Assembly: GCA_039519185.1 (NCBI GenBank)
Contig: CM076847.1
Location: 39,900,916 to 39,964,915, forward strand
Source of the DNA: Astragalus membranaceus
Lineage: Eukaryota > Streptophyta > Magnoliopsida > Fabales > Fabaceae
Length of the DNA stretch: 64,000 nt
Reading direction: 5' to 3'
The position numbers and the translations under genes were made by a program. How positions within the stretch are numbered: the first letter of the stretch is position 1; every line of letters begins with the position of its first letter. The notes under the pieces are model-generated. The model worked only from the letters and a program-made list of their open reading frames with translations. It had not been told where the DNA came from and made no database searches. This document shows, one piece after another, positions 10,093-21,207 of this stretch.

Positions 10093-11720
10093 TCAAACAG
10101 TAACACAGTATCAAGGAGGACGAAAATTGACACCAAAAATACAGAGAAAAATACCCAAACAGAGGCACACAGAGGCTGAGAAATACACAGAAATATACAG
10201 AAGAACACACAGTGACTGAAAACATATATACACACACAGAGATACAAGATCAGAGAAAAGTTGAGAGCAAAATTAAGGTCTCCCACTGAAACCCTAACCA
10301 CCAAAGCATCAAAATTTTCTGAAACAGAGAAAGGGTGGTAGCAGCAGAGGCAGTAGCAGTAACACGCAACACAACCAGGGAGAATTTTCAGAAGCTGGAA
10401 ATTAGGTTGGCTTTTTTTTAGTACACACGTTTTATATTTAGGTCTGATGAGTTTTTTGAAACAAATTAGCCTAGTATATCATTAGCTTAACTATTCTATT
10501 TGGGTTCTCAGAAGCAAACCAAAATCAAAACAAATGGATCAAAACAGTTAATGTAAATCACACATAAACTAAGTTTTTTTTTAGAGATAAAAAAGAAGAG
10601 GATCCGAAATCAAAAAAAGGCAAAAACAACAAGAGGAACATCAGAGTAGGAGTATGATCAAAAGAAAAAAATGAAATAAAAGGGTCAGAGCCGTACCATT
10701 AACGCCGACCACCGTAGACGGTGGTCACTTCCCACAAACACGCTGTAAACCACCGTCGTCGCCGTCCTCTGCGTCGTCATCAACTGTCGTCACCACTCCG
10801 CCAGTCGTGCAAACCAAACATCGCCATCGTGAAACACCCTACCACCATAACAGCACTACGCCTTTTATCTCTCTCCTTTCGCGCCGCCGTGACCTCTGGC
10901 GATCCCTCGCGAAGTCATTCCCTGCTTCTTCTTCTCTTTCATTCTTTGCAAGACCTCATTCTTCCCTCTCTCACCGAAATCTCTCCGCCACCAAAAAACC
11001 ACCACGCCTCTCTTCCCTTCGCTCTCCTTCTCCCCTTCTCTCGCTCTCACCATTTCGTTCTCGTTCTCTCTCTCCTTCGTTCCTCCCTTTTCATTCTCTC
11101 TTTCTCTCTCGTGGATCTCCCCCTCTCTCTCCATGTTCGAAGTTCTTTCTTTCTCTCCTCCATGTTTCTGTCTCGCAATACCGTGAAGCAGAGTGATTAG
11201 GGTTGGTGGCGGCGGTGAGGCGAAGAGTGATGAGGTTAGGGTTACCGAGAAGAGGAGAGGATCGGTTTAGTGAGAGAAGAAGAGAAGATCGGTGGTTACA
11301 GGAAGAAAAGAGGACGAAATCTAGATGGGTGAGAGGGAGATGAGAGGGTGGCAGTGAGGAGTGAGGAAATCGATGTTAGGGTTGAGAGAAAGAGGGGGAG
11401 TGCGGCGCTGAGAAAGGGAGATTTAGAAATTAGGGTTTGGGTTTGAAGCTGTTTCGTTTTATATGACCTTTTTTTTAATTAATTTTTTTTGGTTCAGATT
11501 ACTTCCTGCACCCTTCGTTTGCTGCGTAACCCCCCCGCCCCTGAGAAGCCCAGGTTTCGTGGGCTGATAAACACAGTATAGGAATTGGGCTGCTACCAAA
11601 CGCACCCCCTTTTTAATGATACAACCCCTGTTTATAAGTGCATCCCCCATTTTATTAATACAACCCCCCTCACTTAAGCCCAGTTTGCAAAACATGTGGA
11701 ACTGGGCTGTTTAATATTTA

Positions 11721-11878
11721 CACTCCCAGTTTTAAAAATACAGCCCCTGTTGCTATTCATACCCCCCTTTTTAATAACATAACACCCCTGTTAATTACAC
11801 ACTCCCAGTTTTAAAAATACAGCCCCTGTTGCTATTCATACCCCGCTTTTTAATAACATAACACCCCTGTTAATTACA
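11721..11878 (+). repeat. 79-bp tandem duplication in Ogre A LTR
   Basis: Two copies starting CACTCCCAG at 11721 and 11800, nearly identical, inside a longer pyrimidine-rich stretch of CACCCCTGTT-type words (11515-11880). Confidence 0.85.
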
Positions 11879-12509
11879 GTTCCTTTTCTATTACAAATCA
11901 TTTAGTTTTTGTTATTATTACATCATAATGCTTCCAAACCAGTTTTCTTAACAATTATCCACAAAAAATGGTTTGTTACTAATGGCCACTCTGAGCTTAG
12001 CTTGTTTGACCGTTAATAACAGCTTTAGTTTTCAAACGAGCTATGAGTGATGACCACTCTGAGTTTTATTTGCTTGGTCATTATGAATACCTCTCTCAAT
12101 TTCAAAAATAAATGAAAAACACCAAACACACAAACTTTTTCTACCCAAGAACTACGCAGCTTTGATTTCTCCATCGCACATGGGGATACGTAGGAGCAGG
12201 GGTCCACTCCTGTCAAGCGCAAAAAAACTAAATTTTTTATTAAGTCTTGCTCTTCAATTTTCACAAATAATAAAAAGGGTAAATTAGAGTGTCTTCTTCG
12301 AATTAACTTTTTTTTCTACACATTAAATTAAATGGTAACCTTTCTTTTGAAACGATGTTGTCGGGTGCTAATACCTTCCCCACACATAATCGACACCCGA
12401 ACCCAAAAATAAAGGTTTTTTCAATGTTTTTCCTATTTAATAAATATTGATGGCGGCTTGATTTTCAAAAAGACGAAGAATCCCTCCTTCAAATTTTTCG
12501 GTCGGTACA

Positions 12510-13248
12510 GCTGGCGACTCCACTGGGGACAATTTAAGTGGGTCAAGCTTAATTTAATTAAATGTGCAGATTATTGTTAATTTAGTACTTTGTTTACCCT
12601 TAACGCTTATATTTGCATGTCCATTTTATTTATTTATTTATTTGCTTTATTGAACCTCAGGGTAGAAAACCTTTGTACTATTATCTGTATTTCTTTTTGC
12701 AGCTTGGGTAGTCTAGGTATTATGCCCATATCACACACGTCACTCACACATGTTTTTTCACACACTTCTGAGTGGGGCCTTATACCCGGGTCTGAAAATA
12801 ACCTAGGACGAGTGGAGATTATTAGTAATAGTCATTCTGGATTTTATCTGTCTGACTCTCATGAAAGTCTCAGCCAGAGTATGCTCTTTCATGGTATTCC
12901 ACACCAGGTAGCTCGCTATCGTTGTGGATCATATCATGAAGGGGATTTTAGCTCTGGAGACCGTTGTGAGGAAGTGAATAGAGCCACCTGAGAGATTGAT
13001 CACATAAGTGACCCTAGACCATGATCTATATATAAGACATAACCTCTTTTAAGACACAAGGGCATTTCACCTACCCGCTGCATCATTACAGATATTTTTC
13101 TTTTTCTCGAAAAAAAATCAAATCATCAAAACCATTTATTTCTTCTTCCCTTTTACATATATAGGAGGTGACATACGGTTAATGCTTTCTCAAGTTGAAT
13201 CACCAAAAAAAATTTCTGTTACTTTTTTTTACAACACGCGTGACATCA
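12510..13248 (+). mobile_element. Leader of Ogre A, cut by the gypsy element
   Basis: The untranslated region between the primer site and ORF1. It contains GGGTCAAGC...TAATTAAATGTG shortly after the primer site and the conserved leader block at about 12740-13080. The longest open frame (12590-12991, 133 codons) covers this block and reads DSHESLSQSMLFHG in its core. The leader stops at the CATCA target site (13244-13248) of the gypsy element and resumes at 30402. Confidence 0.82.
12512..12529 (+). other. Primer binding site of Ogre A
   Basis: TGGCGACTCCACTGGGGA, two bases after the LTR end. Matches the tRNA-Arg type site known for Ogre elements. Confidence 0.85.
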
Positions 13249-15636
13249 TGTAACACCCCGATAAATTCTAACATATAGAATCACCGAAATGCACTAAATG
13301 GCATACATCAGAGTAACTTCCTGTTATTGAAATATTGAGCACATCTAAAACTTTAGATAATACATAATAACTGGTTCTCTGAACCTCATAAACTTTCTGA
13401 AAATGCTTAAGTTCCAAAACTTAAGACTTGTACATATCCTGGTGTACAATACTCAAAACATAAAGTAGCGGAAACGATTTTACAACTTGACAATGAAAGT
13501 TATACAATCGGAACATAGAAGCAATAAACGGAACAAAGGTCTAAAACATTAAACTAGGTCTTCAATGACTCCAAGAGTCACACCAGCTAACCATGCTTTA
13601 CCGCCTTTACTTTCCCCTGTTTCTCTGTAAAAACCACAAATATGAAGGGTGAGATAAACATTATCTCAGTGAGTCCTATCGAGACCCCTTACAACTCTAG
13701 CGGTTCATTATGCCTTGTTTTGAACTCGTGGTCCTAAAAAGCAACCACGTGGAAATACATTCAATTCCTGTAACCTTCATGCTCATGGCCCTCCTAAGCG
13801 ACACATGAAGCATGCAATCTTTGTTCCATGTTTTTAGCATAACACCTCAGTCTACCTATTTTATAGGCAATCTCTTGACTTTGGTGAACCCATCCCGCTA
13901 TTTCTAGCAGGGGAAACATTCTTGAGTCTAGGTTTTGGGGCTCATGACTTCCCCTCCCCTAGTATGCTAACCTCTTAGGGTCGTCACCCTTTTTCCTCTT
14001 GTATTTATTATACCTTTTCAGTCTGTGTACCCGCAATGGGCTGTTAGTCATTCCAGTCAAGTACCATGTACCATATCAGTCAATTTCAGTGTATAATATC
14101 AGTCAAGTACCGTGTACCATATCAGTCAATTACAGTGTATAATATTAGTCAAGTACCGTGTGTTATTATCATTCTTTGACATTTGCACTCTCGCGTTCTC
14201 TAAGAGCGGTTTTCCATTTTATTCATAACACACAATCTTTCTATCGAACATGTTCAATCTCATACCATTGTTACCTTTACATTGTTGTGGAACCTTGGGG
14301 AATGGATTGGAAGAGGATTGGAATCATTTGGAATGGATAAAAAGGTACTTTGAAATTGAAGGTCAGAAGGTCTCACACGACCCGTGCGTATAGGCGCACG
14401 ACCTGTGTGTGGTTGAACAGTTTGCAGAAGATTTCCAGAAAGATACGCACGACCCGTGCGACTTGGCACACGATCCGTGCGTGATCCACTAAAATTTTAT
14501 AAAGTTCCAGAGGCATACGCACGACCCGTACGACTAGGCGCACGATCCGTGCGTGTTTTAAAAATCCAGTTTCTGTCGTATCAGAGAGAGGCGCACGACC
14601 CGTGCTCGTAGGCACACGATCCGTGCGTCTCTATCAGTTTTCCAGAAATTAGTATTTTCATGAGTAATCCATTCCGTTCCGATTCCAAAATCCCTTCCGA
14701 TCGAGACCCAAACTCAATCACACATTAAAATAATATATCACAGCGTTCCAACACAATCAATCACACAATATATGATTTAAGTCACGATTCTTTGGAGAAA
14801 ACGGTTTTTAATAAGTTTCCTTTCGATAACAAAAACGTGTGACCATGGTTTTCGAAAATAAAAGTCAGAACGCAAAAACATTCCCTAAGCGAGTTATAGA
14901 ACTCACCTATCGTGATGAAAATCACGCAAACACCGAGACTCCGAGAACTCAACCGCTCCGACAACGAACTTAGCCACTCCAAATCGCTTGGACAGCAGCT
15001 AATTCCGAATCTTAGCTACCCAAATGACTTCAACTGAATGGTGGTTTGAATATGAACCTTGTTACTGATTGTTCAGCTCTCAAAACTACATGCAAGCTTA
15101 GGATTCCATGATTTTGGTCAAATTGAGCTTGAAGTGCTCATAAATGGCGAATTGAGATAGAGAAGGGTGATGATGATGTTGTTGGTACCAGTGTGAAGAG
15201 GATGAAAAGCTGATTTCAATGGTGTTAAAAATCGAAACATGCATTCAGGTTTGGTCTTCCCTCTCCCTCTTCTCCTCTTCGCCTACTCTCTCCCTCTCTC
15301 AAGGTTCTCACTCTTTTTTCTGAATTTCTGAAAATGGAATGTGTTTGTATGGGAGTGAGGTTGGTTATGTGAGAGTGAGTGGAGGGTTTAATGGCTCAGC
15401 TGAGAATTCATTTAAAGATGGAAAAGACTAAATCGCCCCTCCCTCCTTCATTCTCACTTAAGCTACTTTTAACTCACACTTATTCTATAATTCACTTATT
15501 TAACATAATGTACTAATTATGCATTACTACAATTTATTTATTTCAAACATCACATAATTTAATAATTTATGCTAATTAATTAATTCAACCTCTTGCTAAT
15601 TTAATTAATCTAATTAGCTAATTAGGGGATGTTACA
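13249..15636 (-). mobile_element. 3' LTR of the gypsy element (uninterrupted copy)
   Basis: A complete 2388-bp LTR. It contains an array of CGCACGA(C/T)CCGTGCG inverted repeats at 14374-14632. Positions 14030-14160 carry short GTACCRTGTACCATATCAGTCAA repeats. Confidence 0.9.
14374..14632. repeat. Array of GCACG/CGTGC inverted repeats in the gypsy LTR
   Basis: About eight units of GCACGAYCCGTGC, each a short palindrome, most joined in pairs by a 7-8 base linker such as GACTAGGC so that a pair spans about 21 bp. The same array in the other LTR lies at 23553-23805 with a different distribution of units. Confidence 0.85.
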
Positions 15637-15652
15637 ATCACCCCAACTTCTA
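15637..15652 (-). other. Polypurine tract of the gypsy element
   Basis: On the minus strand AGAAGTTGGGGTGAT lies directly before the 3' LTR start. Confidence 0.7.
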
Positions 15653-15684
15653 AAATTTTGTCCTCAAAATTGACAAAACATACC

Positions 15685-16977
15685 TTACTCGAACAAATAC
15701 GGATATTTCTCCCGCATGCTCTCCTCTACTTCCCATGTCGCTTCGTCAGGTGACACACCGTCCCAAAGCACCTTGACAATAGGAATTGACCTCGTCCGGA
15801 GCGTTTTCTCGCCACGTTCGATGATCCTGATTGGGGTAGGATGATAAGATAGATCCGTTCTAATGTCAATCGCTTCTTAACTTAATGGTTGATTCGGATC
15901 ATGAATATATTTCCTCAGCTGCGATACATGAAACACATCATGTAGTCTGGACAATTCTGGAGGTAAGGCAATGCGATACGCTACCGGCCCAACTCGCTCG
16001 ATAATCTGGAAAGGTCCGACATACCGAGGACTGAGCTTCTTCGCTCGCAAAGCAATACCGGTCCCGATGGTTGGAGAAAGTTTCAAAAAGACATGATCTC
16101 CTTCTTCGAATTCTAACGGCCTTCTTCTCTTATCCGCATAACTCTTTTGCCGACTCTGCGCGGCTTTCATCCTTTCTCTTATCTGACGGATCTTCTCCGT
16201 AGTCTCCCGGACTAAATCCGGTCCCAACAATCTCTGCTCACCTACATCCCACCAACACAATGGTGTTCTACACTTTCTCCCATACAATGCTTCATATGGA
16301 GCCATTCCGATACTAGAATGATAACTGTTGTTGTATGAGAATTCCACCAATGGAAGGTGATCCTCCCATCTACCTCCACTATCCAGTACACAAGCTCTCA
16401 ACATATCCTCCAAAGTCTGGATTGTCCTCTCAGTCTGCCCGTCTGTCTGAGGATGGTATGCAGTGCTAACACACACCTTTGTTCCGAACGCCATATTCAA
16501 TGCTCTCCAAAATCGAGATGTAAACTTGGGATCTCGATCACAGATGATACTTGTAGGGATTCCATGCAACTTCACAATATTCTTGAGATATTCATCTGCT
16601 AACCTAGCAACCTTGTGAGTCGAACGCACTGGAATAAAATGAGCGGACTTGGTCAGGCGATCCACCACTACCCAAATAGAATCATTTCCGGTTTGGGACC
16701 GCGGCAATCCCATGACAAAATCCATAGATATGCTTTCCCATTTCCATTCAGGTACATTCAACGGTTGTAACTGGCCACCTGGCTTCCGGTGCTCTATCTT
16801 AACCTTTTGACAAGTCAAGCATCGAGACACAAACTCTGCTATATCCACTTTCATACCCGGCCACCAGTACAATTGCTTCAGATCTCGATACATCTTGGTA
16901 GACCCAGGATGTATTGAGAACTGATTCTTATGTGCCTCCTCTAAAACTTGCCTCTTCACATCCTCATCATTCGGCAC
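15685..16977 (-). pseudogene. Gypsy integrase with chromodomain-type C-terminus
   Basis: The frame starts in the HHCC zinc-binding domain (HKNQFSIHPGSTKMY then CLTCQK). The catalytic core follows with the expected acidic residues in SMDFVMG, CDRDPKFTSRFW and YHPQTDGQTERTIQTLE. The GPY/F-type segment is near YVGPFQIIERVGPVAYRI. The frame meets a single TAA at 15877-15879 just after HDPNQPLS. The same frame then continues for 63 codons, with VKVLWDGVSPDEATWEVEE resembling the terminal chromodomain of Tekay integrases, to a stop at 15685. The stop would remove this targeting domain. A frameshift plus a stop separates it from the upstream RNase H around 16980-17020. Confidence 0.85.
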
Positions 16978-16990
16978 ACAGATTCTGCCA

Positions 16991-19050
16991 TCAACAAATT
17001 ACTCCATCACCGTCTTCGGTGTAACTCGGCAATCTCTTCTGCGATTGCAGCTCTACATCACCTTCTTGGGCTGAGCGAATCAGATTCCTCAATGAACTTG
17101 AAATCTGAATGTGACTCAACACCAACCTGTTCCTTTTTGACTTAACTCTCAAATTGAGGTCTCTGAATGATTCCAACAATGACATCTCGTGCATCATCAA
17201 CTTTGCAGTATGGATAGACTTTCTGCTTAAAGCATCGGCAACAACATTAGCCTTACCAGGATGGTACTTCAATTCAAAATCATAATCTTTCAGAAATTCT
17301 ACCCATCTCCTCTGCCTGTTGTTCAACTCCTTTTGGTCAAACAAATACTTGAGACTTTTGTGGTCACTAAAGACTTCGAAACGAGACCCATACAGGTAAT
17401 GTCTCCAAATCTTTAGGGCAAACACAATCGCCGCCAACTCTAAATCATGAGTTGGGTAATTCTCTTCATGCGGCTTCAACTGCCTGGAGGCATAAGCAAC
17501 TACTTGTCGATTCTGCATTAGGACACATCCTAAACCCTTACCAGAAGCGTCGCAATAGATTTGGAATCCTACTGACGGATCCGGAAGAATCAGGATAGGT
17601 GCAGAAGTCAAACGACCCTTCAATTCCGTGAAACAATTTTCACAGTCTGAGTCCCAAACAAACGGCTGACCCTTGCGAGTTAACCGAGTGAGTGGAAGAA
17701 CCAACTGGGAAAATCCTTGAATGAATCTTCGATAATACCCAGCTAATCCTAAGAAACTTCTTACATCAGTAACCGTAGACGGCTGCTCCCAGTCTACCAC
17801 AGCTTCGATCTTACTGGGATCCACTACAACACCTGTCCTAGATATTACATGGCCCAGAAACTTAACTTCTGGCATCCAAAAATCACATTTGGACGACTTG
17901 GCATACAATTTCTTCTCTCGGAGTACGTTCAGAACAATTCGGAGATGTTGCACATGCTCCTCAATCGTCTTAGAGAACACCAAGATATCATCAATGAACA
18001 CTACCACAAACTGATCCAGATAAGGATTAAAAATCCGATTCATATAATCCATGAATACAGCTGGAGCATTGGTCAAACCGAAGGGCATCACTACGAATTC
18101 ATAGTGTCCATATCTCGTACGGAAAGCGGTCTTCGGGACGTCCAAAGCTCGAACCCTGATTTGGTGATAACCGGACCTTAAATCAATCTTTGAAAATACA
18201 GAAGCTCCCCTCAACTGATCTAGCAAATCATCAATTCTCGGTAGAGGGTACTTGTTCTTGACAGTCACCTTATTCAACTGACGATAATCGATACACAATC
18301 TCATACTTCCGTCCTTCTTCTTGACAAGCAACACTGGAGCACCCCATGGTGAGGCACTCGGCCGGATGAACCGCTTGGAAATTAGCTCTTCCAGTTGAAC
18401 TTTCAATTCCCTCAACTCTAATGGCGACATTCTATACGGGGCTATAGAAATAGGTCCAGTGCCTGGAACCAACTCTATAGAAAATTCCACCTCACGATCC
18501 GGAGGAAATGAAGGAACTTCATCGGGAAACACATCAAGAAATTCATTAACAACTTGCACAGAAGATAAATCCTGACATGTCTCAGTGGATGCAGACAGCA
18601 TCATGACGTAAGCTTCCGCGCCTTGGAACAGATAATTACTGGCCGAAGTGAAATAAATAACAGCTTCAGAATTGGGCGGTTGTAGCTCTACTGACTCGGA
18701 GGCGAAACCGATAGTTCGATGGAAACAATCTATAGTCACATGATTGGCCGTCATCCAACTCATGCCTAGGACAACGTCCATGCCCTTCATTGATAAACAA
18801 ATGTAGTCTACTACAAAATTCCTGTCTCCAATGGATAGAAGACAATTTTCACATATCGCTTGGATCTGAACACTACCTTCAGCAGCAGTCTTAATGGAGA
18901 TTGGTTGAGGCAAAGGAGTTAAAGCCAATCCCAACCGATCGACACAAACTTGAGATATAAAACAATGGGTCGCACCCGAATCATATAAAATACTAACGAA
19001 GTTATTAAAAAGAGATCCCATACCCCTTGGCGTCCAAGGTGTAAACTCTC
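16991..19050 (-). pseudogene. Gypsy protease, reverse transcriptase and RNase H
   Basis: The protease active site is YDSGATHCFIS near 18988. Reverse transcriptase follows, with SMRLCIDYRQLN, TAFRTRYGHYEFVVMPFGL and the catalytic VFIDDILVFS. RNase H has its acidic residues in IYCDASGKGLG, LELAAIVFALK, VFSDHKSLKYL and NVVADALSRK. These domains are uninterrupted and catalytic residues are present. In relatives the reading frame is continuous from gag to integrase; here frameshifts occur at the gag-protease join (about 19010-19050) and after RNase H (about 17000). Confidence 0.88.
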
Positions 19051-20021
19051 CCATGAGTTGTAGTAGCAGCAGGGTTACTTCCTTGACTCTTTTCTTTCTC
19101 TGGGCAGTCCCGTGCAAAATGACCGTCTTTCTTGCAGAAATAACACTGGTTCGATCCCATCTGGCATTTGCCCTGATGGTACTTTCCACAGTTGGAACAT
19201 GTACTGAACCTTGAGGAGTTCGATGACTGAACCTGTTTCCCTTTGTTGGAGTTGTGCCTGGGACCCGTCTGATGGTTAGATGATCCAACATTCTTCTTAT
19301 TCTGATGGAATACTTTTCTGCTTGCATATAACCTCTTCAAGTCACTCTCAGCTATGTGTGCTTGTTGAACCATGGCAGCATAGTTAGTATAGGCAAAAGA
19401 ACTCAAACTCTGAGCAATGTCTTCCCTTAGCCCATACTTGAACCTTTCGGTTTTCCACTTGTCATTGGGAGCATACCCGGCCAAACCGAAGAATTGATAT
19501 AACTCTTCAAACTTAGCCGCGTACTGACCCACAATTGAACTTCCTTGAGTGAGAGTCAGAAATTCATTCTCCTTGTCGAACCTCATGGCCGTCGGAAAGA
19601 ACTGCTCCAAAAATACCTGCTTGAAATGTTCCCAAGTCTGGGGAGTATCCATAGTTACCATCATGGCTTTGGCATTAGTCCACCAGTTGTTAGCTTCACC
19701 TTTCAGCATATGAGTTGCCAATCTCAACTTGTCATCATCAGTGACTTGCATAGCCACGAAAATCTTCTCTATATCATCTAGCCAATGCTGAGCTTCCATA
19801 ACATCCGGTCCTCCTCTGAACTCGGACGGCTTCATTTTCAGGAATTCAGAGAAAACCCTCCTTGGGTCAACTTGAGGCTCAGGGACTTGTTGGGGCTGAG
19901 CTTGAGCATTCTGTTGCATCTGCAACATATCTTCCATCATCTTCTGTTGCCTCTCGATCACGTTCTGCATCCATGCAGAATGCGGATCAACTGGTGGGTT
20001 ATTCCTCGATCCTCCTGCCAT
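19005..20021 (-). CDS. Gypsy gag (capsid and nucleocapsid)
   Basis: Starting at the ATG at 20021 (MAGGSRNNPPVDPHSAW), the frame gives 338 residues. The retrotransposon gag core runs from about residue 70 (MKPSEFRGGPDVMEAQHWLDDI) through NWWTNAK and FKQVFLEQFFPTAMRFDKENEF. Two zinc knuckles follow: CSNCGKYHQGKC and CYFCKKDGHFARDC. The frame is open further upstream to 20165, but that part runs into the primer site, so the later ATG is preferred. It ends 16 residues past HGRVYTL, where the protein should run on into protease; the frame change there looks like a mutation. Confidence 0.85.
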   Translation of the reverse strand: MAGGSRNNPPVDPHSAWMQNVIERQQKMMEDMLQMQQNAQAQPQQVPEPQVDPRRVFSEFLKMKPSEFRGGPDVMEAQHWLDDIEKIFVAMQVTDDDKLRLATHMLKGEANNWWTNAKAMMVTMDTPQTWEHFKQVFLEQFFPTAMRFDKENEFLTLTQGSSIVGQYAAKFEELYQFFGLAGYAPNDKWKTERFKYGLREDIAQSLSSFAYTNYAAMVQQAHIAESDLKRLYASRKVFHQNKKNVGSSNHQTGPRHNSNKGKQVQSSNSSRFSTCSNCGKYHQGKCQMGSNQCYFCKKDGHFARDCPEKEKSQGSNPAATTTHGRVYTLDAKGYGISF

Positions 20022-20152
20022 AATTCTGCAAATGATACACCAAGTATTAAGTTGATCAGTCTCAATGTCTCTTAGTATCACAAGAAGCAAGATAGCAGAG
20101 TTACTCGAGGGACAAAACCACCCTAACTGTCTAAGCCCGACTAGGTCGAACT

Positions 20153-20164
20153 GCTCTGATACCA
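20153..20164 (-). other. Primer binding site of the gypsy element
   Basis: The minus strand reads TGGTATCAGAGC, matching the 3' end of initiator tRNA-Met, three bases from the LTR end at 20168. Confidence 0.88.
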
Positions 20165-20167
20165 TAA

Positions 20168-20906
20168 TGTAACACCCCGATAAATTCTAACATATAGAAT
20201 CACCGAAATGCACTAAATGGCATACATCAGAGTAACTTCCTGTTATTGAAAGACTGAACACATCTAAAACTTTAGATAATACATAATAACTGGTTCTCTG
20301 AACCTCATAAACTTTCTGAAAATGCTTAAGTTCCAAAACTTAAGACTTGTACATATCCTGGTGTTCAATACTCAAAGCATAAAGTAGCGGAAACGATTTT
20401 ACAACTTGACAATGAAAGTTATACAATCGGAACATAGAAGCAATAAACGGAACAAAGGTCTAAAACATTAAACTAGGTCTTCAATGACTCCAAGAGTCAC
20501 ACCAGCTAACCATGCTTTACCGCCTTTACTTCCCCCTGTTTCTCTGTAAAAACCACAAATATGAAGGGTGAGATAAACATTATCTCAGTGAGTCCTATCG
20601 AGACCCCTTACAACTCTAGCGGTTCATTATGCCTTGTTTTGAACTCGTGGTCCTAAAAAGCAACCACGTGGAAATACATTCAGTTCCTGTAACCTTCATG
20701 CTCATGGCCCTCCTAAGCGACACATGAAGCATGCAATCTTTGTTCCATGTTTTTAGCATAACACCTCAGTCTACCTATTTTATAGGCAATCTCTTGACTT
20801 TGGTGAACCCATCCCGCTATTTCTAGCAGGGGAAACATTCTTGAGTCTAGGTTTTGGGGCTCATGACTTCCCCTCCCCTAGTATGCTAACCTCTTAGGGT
20901 CGTCAC
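20168..20906 (-). mobile_element. Gypsy 5' LTR, first part
   Basis: Matches 13249-13987 of the other LTR with scattered single-base changes. It ends with GTCAC, the target site of the solo LTR. Confidence 0.9.
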
Positions 20907-21160
20907 TGTAGCGACCGAAAAATCCGGAGGAGGGATTCTTCGAAGTTCTTGAATGAAGCCGCCACCAAAGTTTAGTTTAAGGGCAAACATTGGAAAATCC
21001 CTATTGAGTGGATAAAGGGGGTCTTGCGGACCAGGTTTAGGCTCGGGAGTCGTTTATGCATAGGGAAGGTATTAGCACCCTACGACATCCTTCCTAAGGA
21101 AGGTTACCTTTTAACTAAAAGTGCAAACATTTAGTAATTCGAAAATAATGTTTTTACCCT

Positions 21161-21207
<47 letters not shown>

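Larger units (their letters stand above)
9585..12509 (+). mobile_element. 5' LTR of Ogre A
   Basis: A 2925-bp LTR starting TGTCATACC and ending GGTCGGTACA, followed by GC and the primer site. The five bases before it are CTCAT; the other end of the element is outside the window, so the duplication cannot be tested. A TATA box is at 10085-10092. Two 79-bp tandem copies lie at 11721-11878. A pair of diverged segments around 11970-12090 holds the CACTCTGAG...TTG...TGGTCA words also found in LTRs C and E. The conserved hairpin module is at about 12148-12500. Confidence 0.88.

Noticed and set aside
10721..11200. 159- and 129-codon frames, Ser/Leu/Arg-rich
   Set aside because: Pyrimidine-rich LTR sequence in Ogre A; overlapping frames on both strands and no motif.
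12590..12991. 133-codon frame called as a gene
   Set aside because: Kept as conserved leader. The core is shared with three other copies, but the N-terminal part is not and element C lacks a start, so coding is unproven.
17849..18181. Plus-strand frame of 110 codons
   Set aside because: Antisense to the reverse transcriptase coding region of the gypsy element.
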